Positions 1 to 7,786 of a stretch of DNA of 64,000 nucleotides are shown here, in pieces; position 1 is the stretch's first letter, and each line of letters starts with the position of its first letter. The translations under genes and the position numbers were made by a program. The stretch comes from Bradyrhizobium sp. CB82 (GTDB lineage Bacteria > Pseudomonadota > Alphaproteobacteria > Rhizobiales > Xanthobacteraceae), in NCBI RefSeq assembly GCF_029714405.1, contig NZ_CP121650.1, positions 4,717,001-4,781,000 of the forward strand, written 5' to 3'. The notes beneath the pieces are model-generated. The model saw only the letters and a list, made by a program, of their open reading frames with translations, was not told where the DNA came from and ran no database searches.

Positions 1-218
1 CCAGTGTAGGCCACCACGCCACCACCATGATTGCCAGTCGAGTAGTCGAGATCATCCATATGGAATTGAAGCGACGTCGTTCCCTTTGGGACGCCCGAAA
101 GAGCGATGACAGGGGAAGGGCCTGCGCCACACCAGCGGAAACTCATCGAAAAAGCAGAAGCATCCGCAGTGCCAAGTGCGAAAAACGCGACCGCAAAAGC
201 CGCCAGCCGAAAGTGCAT
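1..218 (-). CDS. YbhB/YbcL-type (PEBP-like) secreted protein, 3' part outside the window
   Basis: This gene enters from the left edge; only the first 72 codons are present. The ATG at 218 follows a good ribosome-binding site (GAGGTAAG, 5 nt before). The first 20 or so residues (MHFRLAAFAVAFFALGTADA) form a clear Sec signal peptide. The mature part contains GVPKGTTSLQFHMDDLD and a HGGG motif near residue 65, which is the pattern of the phosphatidylethanolamine-binding-like YbhB/YbcL family, where it lines the anion-binding pocket. Its role is unknown; periplasmic location is inferred from the signal peptide. Confidence 0.75.
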   Translation of the reverse strand, partial: MHFRLAAFAVAFFALGTADASAFSMSFRWCGAGPSPVIALSGVPKGTTSLQFHMDDLDYSTGNHGGGVVAYT

Positions 219-355
219 GGTCTTACCTCGATTTGCATAATCCAACGGGGCCCGAGCTAAGCCGGCGTTACGTTAAGGCCGAGTTTATGGTTGGCGTCTA
301 CGATGCGGCCCCAGCGCCGTCTCGACATGCGGCGCGCTATCCATCTACGCGCCCG

Positions 356-631
356 CTACTTATTCGCTATGCCGCGTGCGATCCATCCAAAAAAGATACC
401 CGATGTAGCGGCAACGAAGACGGCAAAAGCAAGCGCCACTCGTCCGGCAAACAAGAAGCCCATGACCCCTCCCGAGTGCGCGCCCACGGCGAGGTACGCC
501 GCCAATTCCGGGTAAGATGGTGGCTCGTTCTCACTCTCACCAGGCAACGCCGGGTGGGGCTGCTCGTTATCACTCTTACGGCTCCTGGATCTTCGCCCCA
601 ATTGGATTGGATGGGGACTGCACTCTTTCAT
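356..631 (-). CDS. Hypothetical small membrane protein
   Basis: The open frame ends with a hydrophobic helix of about 20 residues (AGRVALAFAVFVAATSGIFF) followed by a short basic tail, so a single-pass inner-membrane protein is plausible. The start is uncertain: the ATG at 631 gives 91 residues, a TTG at 682 would give 108, and an internal ATG just before the helix gives about 37. No family is recognised. The last codons belong to a 35-bp sequence repeated at 1354-1388. Confidence 0.3.
   Translation of the reverse strand: MKECSPHPIQLGRRSRSRKSDNEQPHPALPGESENEPPSYPELAAYLAVGAHSGGVMGFLFAGRVALAFAVFVAATSGIFFGWIARGIANK
371..405. repeat. 35-bp repeat, copy A (partner at 1354-1388)
   Basis: The two copies match at 32 of 35 positions in the same orientation. 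Here the repeat covers the 3' coding end of the small membrane protein (SGIFFGWIARG on the minus strand). Confidence 0.6.
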
Positions 632-682
632 TTGCGCAAATGACTCCACTTCGAATCCAAAAACGCTTGGAACAGCGGGCAA

Positions 683-1318
683 CTATGCAACGTTGTTTTC
701 CGCCGGACTGTTAGTCGGCGGGTCGCTCAAAGACTCTCTAGCATTCCGATTTTCGATCCTCGGCGCACGTCTTGACGTGGGGCCTAACCGTTCGGACGGA
801 TCGCGCCCCAGCTTCAGCTTCAATTGTGCCAGGTCGATAAATTCGTCCGCCTGCCGCCGAAGTTCGTCGGCAATCATCGGCGTCTGGCTCGCGATAGTGG
901 ATACGACAGTCACCCGCACACCGCGCCGCTGCACGGCCTTGACCAGGGAGCGGAAATCACCGTCGCCAGAGAACAGGACCATCTGGTCGACATGCTCTGC
1001 CAGTTCCATGGCATCCACCGCAAGCTCGATGTCCATGTTGCCCTTGACCTTGCGTCGGCCGCTGGCGTCGATGAATTCCTTGGTTAGCTTGGTGACAACC
1101 GTGTAGCCGTTATAGTCGAGCCAATCGATGAGTGGCCGGACCGACGAACATTCCTGATCCTCGATAATCGTCGTGTAATAGAACGCCCGCAGCATCGTGC
1201 CGCGGCTCTGAAACTCCTCGAGCAGGCGCTTGTAGTCGATGTCGAATCCAAGCGCCTTGCTGGTCGCGTAGAGGTTGGCGCCGTCGATAAAGAGCGCGAT
1301 TTTTTCGGATGGTGCCAT
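683..1318 (-). CDS. NYN domain protein (LabA/DUF88 family, PIN-like)
   Basis: The 211-residue product opens with KIALFIDGANLY, the first acidic motif of NYN/LabA domains. It continues with NMDIELAVDAMELA and LFSGDGDFRSLVKAVQRRG, which carry the remaining conserved aspartates of a PIN-like metal-dependent ribonuclease fold. The basic, low-complexity tail (last 45 residues) is typical of alphaproteobacterial members. The ATG at 1318 (MAPSEK) was chosen because it sits directly before the domain; the frame is open for another 17 codons but those run into repeated sequence. Function is presumably RNA processing; the target is unknown. Confidence 0.85.
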   Translation of the reverse strand: MAPSEKIALFIDGANLYATSKALGFDIDYKRLLEEFQSRGTMLRAFYYTTIIEDQECSSVRPLIDWLDYNGYTVVTKLTKEFIDASGRRKVKGNMDIELAVDAMELAEHVDQMVLFSGDGDFRSLVKAVQRRGVRVTVVSTIASQTPMIADELRRQADEFIDLAQLKLKLGRDPSERLGPTSRRAPRIENRNARESLSDPPTNSPAENNVA

Positions 1319-1353
1319 TGGCGTTTGACCGCTGCCGCCAATCATTCGGTTCG

Positions 1354-1388
1354 GCCGCATGCAATCCATCCCAAAAAGATACCCGATG
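1354..1388. repeat. 35-bp repeat, copy B
   Basis: This matches 371-405 with three substitutions. In the same minus-strand frame it would encode SGIFLGWIACG, almost the same peptide as copy A, but a stop lies only about 20 codons upstream. It looks like the tail of a decayed paralogue of the 356-631 gene, left directly upstream of the NYN gene. Confidence 0.5.
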
Positions 1389-1393
1389 CTCGC

Positions 1394-1531
1394 TCATCCG
1401 AGTTTAAGAGATAATTCAAGATTGTCCCCTGTTAGAAGTCGAACAATGCCGTACAACACAAACAACGCAACAATCACAGCGTAGAGATAGGCCGCAAGTT
1501 GAGACCAGAATTCACCGTCACGGCTGAACAT
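1394..1531 (-). CDS. Putative 45-residue single-pass membrane protein
   Basis: A short frame (ATG at 1531, TGA at 1394-1396) encodes a polar N-terminus with two aromatic residues, then one strongly hydrophobic helix (AAYLYAVIVALFVLYGIV), then a short charged tail. The composition is protein-like, but no clear ribosome-binding site is visible and no family is recognised. The AAYL start of the helix echoes the ELAAYL segment in the 356-631 protein, so the two could be distant relatives. Confidence 0.35.
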   Translation of the reverse strand: MFSRDGEFWSQLAAYLYAVIVALFVLYGIVRLLTGDNLELSLKLG

Positions 1532-1642
1532 TTGCGCGTCACAGCAGCTCAGAAGCAATCGCTGCCATCGGTTACAACAAGGCGTGCTTGATCAGTCCAG
1601 CCCGTCATCAAGGTGTCTCCTAACCTATCCCGCGCTTCCAAC

Positions 1643-1683
1643 TAAAAATTAGGAGCCCCGCCCTTGGTGCAGAAGGGCGGGGC
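1643..1683 (-). terminator. Rho-independent terminator (minus strand)
   Basis: Perfect 11-bp arms (1655-1665 and 1673-1683, GC-rich) enclose a 7-nt loop. On the minus strand the stem is followed within a few bases by a TAATTTTTAG stretch. It would stop transcripts coming from the small gene at 1760-1936. Confidence 0.7.
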
Positions 1684-1759
1684 CGCTCCCCGTGCCCCCC
1701 CCCAGGGCGGGAAGCCACGCTGCTGAGAACAGCGCGCTATTTCGGCGTCGCTCAGAGAC

Positions 1760-1936
1760 TCATGGGCGTTCCGATTGTCGCCCCTCGTCGCTCTTTACGA
1801 CGTTGCGCAAGACAATTTCAGAAAGCTGCACGATCAGCTGTTTGAGACGCGCAATCTCTTGCTTGCAGCGCCTCAATTCGCGCTGTTCATCTGCCATCTC
1901 CGATGTTTCGGGGTCGCTGCTATCGCTGTCTGTCAT
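1760..1936 (-). CDS. Small coiled-coil protein, hypothetical
   Basis: This encodes 58 residues from the ATG at 1936: an acidic N-terminus (MTDSDSSDPE), then heptad-patterned EQRELRRCKQEIARLKQLIV, which should form a coiled coil or long amphipathic helix, and a charged tail. A further upstream start would give 79 residues. The strong minus-strand terminator about 75 bp downstream supports a real transcript. Its function cannot be inferred. Confidence 0.5.
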   Translation of the reverse strand: MTDSDSSDPETSEMADEQRELRRCKQEIARLKQLIVQLSEIVLRNVVKSDEGRQSERP

Positions 1937-2199
1937 GACCCAGCAATCTATACTGGTCCCATGGGCTGCGCCCCGAAAAACACAGTACGCAACGGACAAA
2001 CCATCTCATCTCAGCTTCATGTTGGAGCAGTTCGTACAAAAAGATTATGCCACTTGCACTCTATTGCGATGCTGCCGGAACAGAGCCCTCAACAAGGACC
2101 GACGTTTCCGTAACGATCGCTCCCCTGTTCGAATCTCGCGTAAAACCCGCACTGTCGCCTCTATGCGCCGCGTAACCGCAAGTCACTTCTTATGGACTG

Positions 2200-2508
2200 T
2201 CATGACCGTGCCGCCGTCACGCTGAGCTGAAGCCTCTGCCCATCCTCCAGCAAGAGAGATAGCAGTGGGCAGTCGCTGGTTGGCTTGCTGATAGAAATCG
2301 CGACCTTGCGCCGCCCAGAGTAGTATCTCAGAAGGGCTTCCTTCACGTCCTCTGCAAGGATTTCTCGAGGATCTGAAAGCACGGTGGCTAGCACGCTTTT
2401 TATCCTCCTTAGTTGTGAGCGGAATGCACATGAGTAGGCGAACCTCGACGTAGATGCCAATACCAATTCCGGGGAGATCAAGACCGGCTTGGAATTGATG
2501 TGCATCAT
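2200..2508 (-). CDS. Hypothetical protein, about 102 residues
   Basis: This is an open minus-strand frame with balanced composition. It contains a central charged helix region (DPREILAEDVKEALLRYY) and a beta-rich C-terminal stretch. No signal peptide, membrane helix or recognised domain is visible. The neighbourhood is low-GC and gene-poor; the frame could be a remnant. Confidence 0.35.
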   Translation of the reverse strand: MMHINSKPVLISPELVLASTSRFAYSCAFRSQLRRIKSVLATVLSDPREILAEDVKEALLRYYSGRRKVAISISKPTSDCPLLSLLLEDGQRLQLSVTAARS

Positions 2509-2796
2509 CTCCGCAAAGATGGTTGGGTTGCTGTCCCGCGCCCTGATGCAGAACCCTCTCGGCTCAAGTATTGACGAGATAGTATAGGGGGGCGTGAATG
2601 CGGATTTTTAGCGTTCTATGGGAGCTGAGCGACGAAAAAACTCGCAAACGTCGATCCGCGAGCGAAACACCTGCATCAACGTTTAGGGCGTGTACTCCGA
2701 AAGACGCGACCGTCGGCTTTTGTGGTCTAAGCGGAAATTTTCTGCTCAATCAGAGTATTGCAGGTTTTGAGCCACGAGCAACATTAGCCTGACAGG
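2509..2796. other. Intergenic stretch without a supported gene
   Basis: Short frames exist on both strands but none shows a domain, a ribosome-binding site or coding-like composition. Its right end is the breakpoint of the truncated substrate-binding-protein gene that follows. Confidence 0.4.
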
Positions 2797-3054
2797 TATC
2801 GCGTGCCGGCAATCTATCTGTTTCGCTTTTTCGCGGCTTCGGGCGGACTGATCTCTTATTGAAACGATCTGGTCGGACAAAACCGGCAAGCGGCTGACTA
2901 CGTCGACCGCGTTCTAAGAGGCGCGACACCCGCCGATCTTCCTGTTCAGTTGCCGACCAGGCGGGAGCTGGTAATCAATCTCAAGAAGGCGAATGCATTG
3001 AATCTCTCGATTCCGTGGTCGCTCCTCGTCAGCGCTGACGAAGTTATCGAATAG
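2797..3054 (+). pseudogene. C-terminal remnant of an ABC_sub_bind substrate-binding protein
   Basis: Translation gives RVPAIYLFRFFAASGGLISY, a TGA stop at 2860-2862 where this family has glycine, and then a continuing homologous tail ending in LLVSADEVIE. This matches the last 85 or so residues of the PF04392-type periplasmic protein encoded intact just downstream (which ends LLARADDVIE). The first two thirds are missing. It is probably the residue of a tandem duplicate. Confidence 0.8.
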
Positions 3055-3140
3055 CTAGATTGTTTGCCATTCGACTGTCGTAATTGGGAGACGATGATGT
3101 GCTCTACTGATGATTCAGGAACGTATCTGCAAGGTGGTTG

Positions 3141-4121
3141 ATGCGGCGGCGGGATGTCATCAAAGCGGTTCTGTGCTCGACGTTGACTTGGCCAGTTGCA
3201 GTTCATGCCCAACACTCGGCGTTACCCCGGAAAATCGGCGTTCTCGGCTCGGCCACACCTGAGTCGCAGGGGCAGTGGTTGGCAATATTCGCGGAGCGGC
3301 TGCGCGCTCTCGGTTGGTTAGAGGGGCGGGACATAACCATTGAATATCGCTGGGCCCGCGGTTACGCGCCGGCCTACAGCGAGATTGCAGCCGAGTTCGT
3401 GCGCCTAAATGTCGACCTGATAGTCACATCGGGTACCGCCCCGGTCCTTGCGGCTAAACAAGCGACTTCCGTCATTCCGATCGTGTTTGCGGCCGCGGGA
3501 GACCCGGTCGGGACAGGTCTCGTGGCCAGCCTTTCCCGACCTGGTTGCAATGTCACTGGCCTCTCGCTTCAACAACGCGATCTGGCTCCCAAACGAATGG
3601 CTCTCCTGCGCGAGGTGATGCCGACCCTTCGAGAGGTGGCGATCCTCGCGAATATCGGCAGTGCCGGAGCTGTGCTCGACATGCACGAAGCCGAAGCAGC
3701 CGCGCGCACGCTCGGCATCAGTTCGAGGAGCCTTGAGATACGACAACCCGAGCACATCGAGCCTGCGCTGCATTCAATCAGCGGAAGAGCGCAAGCGCTT
3801 TACGTAGTGATCGATCCGCTCATCAACACCGAGCGGAAAAGGATCAACGCGCTGGCGTTGAAGGAGGGATTTGGAACAATGCATGCAACTCGCGAACATG
3901 CCGAAGCGGACGGCTTGATGTCCTACGGAGCGAGCTACCCTGATCTTTGGCGTCGCACAGCTGATCTCGTGGACAAGATTCTTCGCGGAACAAAGGCTGC
4001 CGACATCCCCGTCGAGCAACCAACAAAGTTCGATCTTGTCATCAACCTAAAAACCGCCAAAGCGCTTGGCCTCAGCATATCACCCACACTCCTCGCCCGC
4101 GCTGACGATGTCATCGAATAA
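3141..4121 (+). CDS. ABC transporter substrate-binding protein (ABC_sub_bind, PF04392-like)
   Basis: The 326-residue protein opens with a twin-arginine-like signal (MRRRDVIKAV, cleavage near VHAQ). It then follows the family pattern: KIGVLG, a GWLEGRDITIEYRWA block, IVFAAAGDPVGTGLVASL, and a C-terminal LVINLKTAKALGL tail. An AAGGTGG ribosome-binding site precedes the ATG; a TTG one codon upstream is less likely. It would bind a small ligand in the periplasm, but no permease or ATPase gene lies beside it, so it is an orphan. Such orphan PF04392 proteins are numerous in bradyrhizobia; the ligand is unknown. Confidence 0.85.
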   Translation: MRRRDVIKAVLCSTLTWPVAVHAQHSALPRKIGVLGSATPESQGQWLAIFAERLRALGWLEGRDITIEYRWARGYAPAYSEIAAEFVRLNVDLIVTSGTAPVLAAKQATSVIPIVFAAAGDPVGTGLVASLSRPGCNVTGLSLQQRDLAPKRMALLREVMPTLREVAILANIGSAGAVLDMHEAEAAARTLGISSRSLEIRQPEHIEPALHSISGRAQALYVVIDPLINTERKRINALALKEGFGTMHATREHAEADGLMSYGASYPDLWRRTADLVDKILRGTKAADIPVEQPTKFDLVINLKTAKALGLSISPTLLARADDVIE

Positions 4122-4407
4122 GCCCGTTCATTTCTGGTATTGTTGACGGTTTCGGACCTCGTGCAATGTCCGCTGGCTGTTGCGGGCTTGCCGCCAAACT
4201 GTGCGCCATTTGATCCCCCAATCGGCGCCCAAGGTTTAACCCCTTCGCGAACCACGCAAGCATCTGAAACGGTTTTTCAATTCTGTCGCAGCGTGGGGTC
4301 GGTATCAGGCGCTGATTGGGGTCAACGCTCGGAGCCGAAACACATCCTCGCGATCTTCAATCGCGTCGAATCGATCTCATTCGACATCAACGCGCGTATA
4401 GCCAGCC

Positions 4408-4623
4408 TCATCCGTAGGTCGCACGAAGAAATGGCATCATCTTCTCGAGGATTTCGGCGCCGTGACGTTTGATTTCCCAGGTAAGGGCGTCGTTGAAGCC
4501 CGGCGCGTGACGATGAACGGCGTCTCTATCCACCGCAACCTTGATGGGAGTCCCATTGATCGTAACCCAACCGACCAACGCGTTGCCGTCCCACTCAACT
4601 TCAGCGATTTGCTCGCTCGTCAT
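4408..4623 (-). CDS. Small hypothetical protein (DUF1488-like length and layout)
   Basis: The 71-residue acidic/basic soluble protein has a beta-rich first half (WDGNALVGWVTINGTPIKVAVDRDAV) and a helical C-terminus (WEIKRHGAEILEKMMPFLRATYG). A GGGTGG motif sits 4 nt upstream of the ATG. I recognise the style from short conserved rhizobial proteins, but the DUF1488 link is only a guess. Confidence 0.55.
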   Translation of the reverse strand: MTSEQIAEVEWDGNALVGWVTINGTPIKVAVDRDAVHRHAPGFNDALTWEIKRHGAEILEKMMPFLRATYG

Positions 4624-5438
4624 GTCCCACCCATATCCAATTCCCGCGATTGATCGAAATGCAATCTTTCAAGTGACTGCTACCGGCGAAATTCGTCTTG
4701 GCATTTCAGAGGCGCCGAAAGAGCTCGTGCGCTTCTCCTAATGCGGAGCGCTTGTCAACCTCTGCCGACATTGTTCGAAGCAGGCCACACATCGGCACGA
4801 TTGGTACGAGACTTGCTGGGAATCGACGTGACTAAACGGCTCTCGGGCGAGACGAATTGCTTGCGCAAAACGCCGCGCCGCAACTGATTTGCGATTCCCC
4901 GCGACATGGAAAAATCCCGCCAGCGCCAAGGCGCTGGCGGAGGGAATCGTCGAACAAGCTGGCGTGGTTCTCGAAGCTGGCAGCGATGCTGACTAGCAGC
5001 CGATTGACGTATCGCCGCTTTCCCGCGGCTTTTGCAACCGAATGCAGAATTGCTGCATCTTCACCCCTAGAAACGCGCCACGCAAACGCAAGTGCAAGGG
5101 TATTTTGGCGGGCCCGTCAAGCCGCAAGGCCGGAGCGGGAGGATGGCGTTCGTTCGAAGCGTACCGATCTGTTGTCGGGGTAGCACACTCACGTGCGCGG
5201 CGCGGTTATTGGTACGTTCCGTACGGTGTTTGTCGGAGTCGCACCCATAGTTCCAGTATTGGTTGCTGGGTCGGGGAGGCGCGTTCAATGCTTTCCTCGT
5301 GCTCAACGGTGAGAGCGGTGGTCGATTTGTTGGAGGACGTACGTCGTATAGGTCGTCGATTTATCTATTTGAGATCGTTCACGGGAGGGGCTCTCGTGAG
5401 GGCAGATGCTGAAGTGAAATATCGCGTAAGGTAGTGGA
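4624..5438. other. 815-bp gene-poor leader before the polysaccharide locus
   Basis: No convincing gene is visible. On the minus strand, 4832-5116 is free of stops for 95 codons with protein-like composition (for instance DAAILHSVAKAAGKRRYVN) but lacks a normal start codon, so it may be a gene fragment. The promoter of the polysaccharide operon should lie toward the right end; no confident -35/-10 pair could be assigned. Confidence 0.4.
4911..4940 (-). terminator. Hairpin with U-tract (minus strand)
   Basis: Perfect 11-bp arms at 4917-4927 and 4930-4940 leave a 2-nt spacer (the real loop would open by one or two pairs). On the minus strand the stem is followed by GATTTTTCC. It resembles a rho-independent terminator, although it lies inside the stop-free frame described for this interval. 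Confidence 0.5.
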
Positions 5439-6566
5439 ATGCGAATGGCGGGGGTGGGCGCCATTACAGGTGTAGTCCGGGATGCAAGCCAAAGTGGCGG
5501 CGGCATGGCTGCTGTTGCGTTGTCTTTGCATCGTGCCTTGTTGGCGCAGCGAGTTGACGCTCGCTTGGTCTGCGGACTGGCGCCGGAACAAGATGTCGAA
5601 CATGTCTACGTGGCGGGCCGAACCGTTGGCTCCATTGGCGTGCTCCCAAAGAAATTGCTTTGCGGCGTGATCCATATTCACGGACTGTGGACCCCTTTTG
5701 AGTGCCTTGCGCAGCTACAAGCAAGGCGTAGTCGTGCCTTGCTGGTTATCAGTCCACATGGTGCGCTGTCGCCTCGCGCATTGGATCGCAAGCGAATAAA
5801 AAAGCTCATAGCCTGGACTCTCTACCAGCGTAGAATAGTTCAGCGTGCCCATTTGCTGATTGCAAATTCGGAACGGGAGCATGACCAGCTTCGGAGATCC
5901 GGGCTGACCCCTCCCATTGCCATCATTCCCAATGGGGTCGATGGCCCTAAAATGTCTGTCATATCGTCGGAGGACGCAAACGCGGAGAGGAAAAAGATCG
6001 TTCTTTTTCTTGCTCGCCTCTGTCCCACAAAAGGAATTCCCGACCTGCTGGAAGCGTGGCGCGGCCTCGAGGACCGCCGCGGCTATGAACTGCATGTCCA
6101 TGGTTTTGGCGACCCGAGCTATCGCGCCTACCTGGAGGTGCGAATCCGACAACTCGGTCTCCGTGGCGACGTGAAACTTCTCGGTCCACTATACGACCGG
6201 GACAAATGGGAGAAGCTTCATACCGCCTCCATCTATGTGCTGCCGTCTTACACTGAGAGCTTCGGGATCACGGTTGCCGAGGCACTATCAGCCGGCCTCC
6301 CTGTCATCACCACCAGCGCAACGCCTTGGGCGCACCTTGCGGGAAAGAACCTGGGTTGGATTGTCAAAAATGACATCGGTCAGTTGCGACAAGCGTTGCG
6401 AGAAGCATTGTCGCTGTCTCCATTTCAGCTGAAAGCGATAGCCGATGCGGCGCGGCGCTACGCGTTGCAGTTTTCATGGCCTGACATTGCCGGACGATAT
6501 CTTAAAACTTACGAATGGCTCTGCGATCAAGCAGCGTCCAAGCCTGAATGGGTGAGCTTGGTCTAA
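5439..6566 (+). CDS. GT4-family glycosyltransferase (first gene of the polysaccharide operon)
   Basis: The 375-residue GT-B enzyme is presumed to transfer a nucleotide-activated sugar onto the growing lipid-linked polysaccharide at the inner face of the membrane. Visible marks are the glycine-rich N-terminal acceptor loop (SQSGGGMAAVALSLHRALL), HIHGLWTPFE, the linker IPNGVD, the donor-domain start IVLFLARLCPTKGIPDLLEAW, and the E-x7-E-type PSYTESFGITVAEALSAGLP near residue 270. The start has a GTAAGG sequence at proper distance. It overlaps the next gene by one base (TAATG), implying translational coupling. The sugar specificity cannot be read from sequence. Confidence 0.88.
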   Translation: MRMAGVGAITGVVRDASQSGGGMAAVALSLHRALLAQRVDARLVCGLAPEQDVEHVYVAGRTVGSIGVLPKKLLCGVIHIHGLWTPFECLAQLQARRSRALLVISPHGALSPRALDRKRIKKLIAWTLYQRRIVQRAHLLIANSEREHDQLRRSGLTPPIAIIPNGVDGPKMSVISSEDANAERKKIVLFLARLCPTKGIPDLLEAWRGLEDRRGYELHVHGFGDPSYRAYLEVRIRQLGLRGDVKLLGPLYDRDKWEKLHTASIYVLPSYTESFGITVAEALSAGLPVITTSATPWAHLAGKNLGWIVKNDIGQLRQALREALSLSPFQLKAIADAARRYALQFSWPDIAGRYLKTYEWLCDQAASKPEWVSLV

Positions 6567-7786
6567 TGCGTATTTTGATTGTGACTCAATATTTTTGGCC
6601 GGAGTCATTTGTTGTCAACGACCTGGTTCGATGGCTGACCAAGGCCGGACATTCAGTGACGGTCGCGACCGGCAAGCCGAACTATCCGACCGGCGAACTC
6701 GCACCTGGTTATACGCGGGATAAGGTTCAATACGAAACGTTCGCCGGCACGCAAGTCTTCAGAATCCCGAGCCGGCCGCGACACCAGGCTACAGCGCTCA
6801 ACCTTGCCCTGAACTACCTGTCCTTCGCTTGGTCAGGTCTGCTATGGTTTCCGCGGCTGCTCAAAAGGCACGAGTTCGACGTTATCCTCGTGCTCGCGAT
6901 GCCGATAACGGCGGCGCTTCCAGCTATTCTTCTGCGCTGGCTCAAACGTTGCCATCTTGCGCTCTGGGTGCAGGACTTGTGGCCGCAGGTCGTGACGTCG
7001 ACCGGCTTTGTAGATAGCCGCCTCGTCGTCGCCACTCTTCATGTTCTAGTCAAATTCATTTATCGCGCCGCAGACACCGTTCTGGTCCAGTCAAACCAGT
7101 TCGTGGGGCCGATCGCCAAGATGATTCCAAAGAAGAAAATATTCGTCCTCCCGAATTTTGCTCCCCCCAGTGACGAAGAAGCGCTTCCATTGCCCCTTGC
7201 TATCGCGGGCTTGTTTCCGCGCCGGTTTTCGGTGGTGTTTGCAGGCAATCTTGGCAGAGCCCAGTCCCTGTCCACGATTGTCCACGCAGCGCGCATTCTT
7301 CGGCTTCACCCTGATATCCTGATCGTGGTCGCCGGAACGGGCAGCCATGCCGAGACGCTTAGAGAGGCAGTCACTGCTGCTAAGCTAACGAACGTTCAAA
7401 TGATCGGCATGCTGGATCGTCGTATGATGCCTGAATTGTTCAGGCACGCGGACTGCCTCCTCGTGACTCTTGGCAATCACCCAGCTCTCAACGCAACTAT
7501 TCCAAGCAAAATACAGGCTTACATGAAAGCGGGCAGGCCAATCGTCGGCGCCGTTAACGGCGCGGCCGCGGATCTGATCGAGCGGGCAGGGGTCGGCCTC
7601 ACGGGTCAAGCCGAAGATGGCGCTGGCCTCGCGCAAAACATAATCGCTCTTACGAAAATGCCTGCAATCAAACGGCAGGAAATGGGGCGAGCCGGCCGGG
7701 CGTATTACGAAAAGCACTTTGATGCCGATCAGGTGCTGAGCCGGCTACTGGGAATTTTGCAAAGGGAAATGAGTTGCCATGCCTAA
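6566..7786 (+). CDS. wbuB: WbuB-like GT4 glycosyltransferase (probable L-FucNAc transferase)
   Basis: The 406-residue enzyme begins MRILIVTQYFWPESFVVNDL, a start shared by WbuB-type enzymes, followed by GKPNYPTGELAPGY, LWVQDLWPQ, and the nucleotide-binding half from FSVVFAGNLGRAQSL. In E. coli O26, WbuB adds N-acetyl-L-fucosamine and is encoded beside fnlABC; here the next three genes form the same type of sugar pathway, which supports this assignment. The internal ATG at 6566 was preferred over an earlier one because it overlaps the previous stop by one base and starts exactly at the conserved N-terminus. It overlaps the next gene by 8 bp. Confidence 0.8.
   Translation: MRILIVTQYFWPESFVVNDLVRWLTKAGHSVTVATGKPNYPTGELAPGYTRDKVQYETFAGTQVFRIPSRPRHQATALNLALNYLSFAWSGLLWFPRLLKRHEFDVILVLAMPITAALPAILLRWLKRCHLALWVQDLWPQVVTSTGFVDSRLVVATLHVLVKFIYRAADTVLVQSNQFVGPIAKMIPKKKIFVLPNFAPPSDEEALPLPLAIAGLFPRRFSVVFAGNLGRAQSLSTIVHAARILRLHPDILIVVAGTGSHAETLREAVTAAKLTNVQMIGMLDRRMMPELFRHADCLLVTLGNHPALNATIPSKIQAYMKAGRPIVGAVNGAAADLIERAGVGLTGQAEDGAGLAQNIIALTKMPAIKRQEMGRAGRAYYEKHFDADQVLSRLLGILQREMSCHA

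Noticed and set aside
5042..5434. 130-codon plus-strand frame before the first glycosyltransferase
   Set aside because: Composition is not protein-like (many Arg, Cys, Ser), no ribosome-binding site, no domain.
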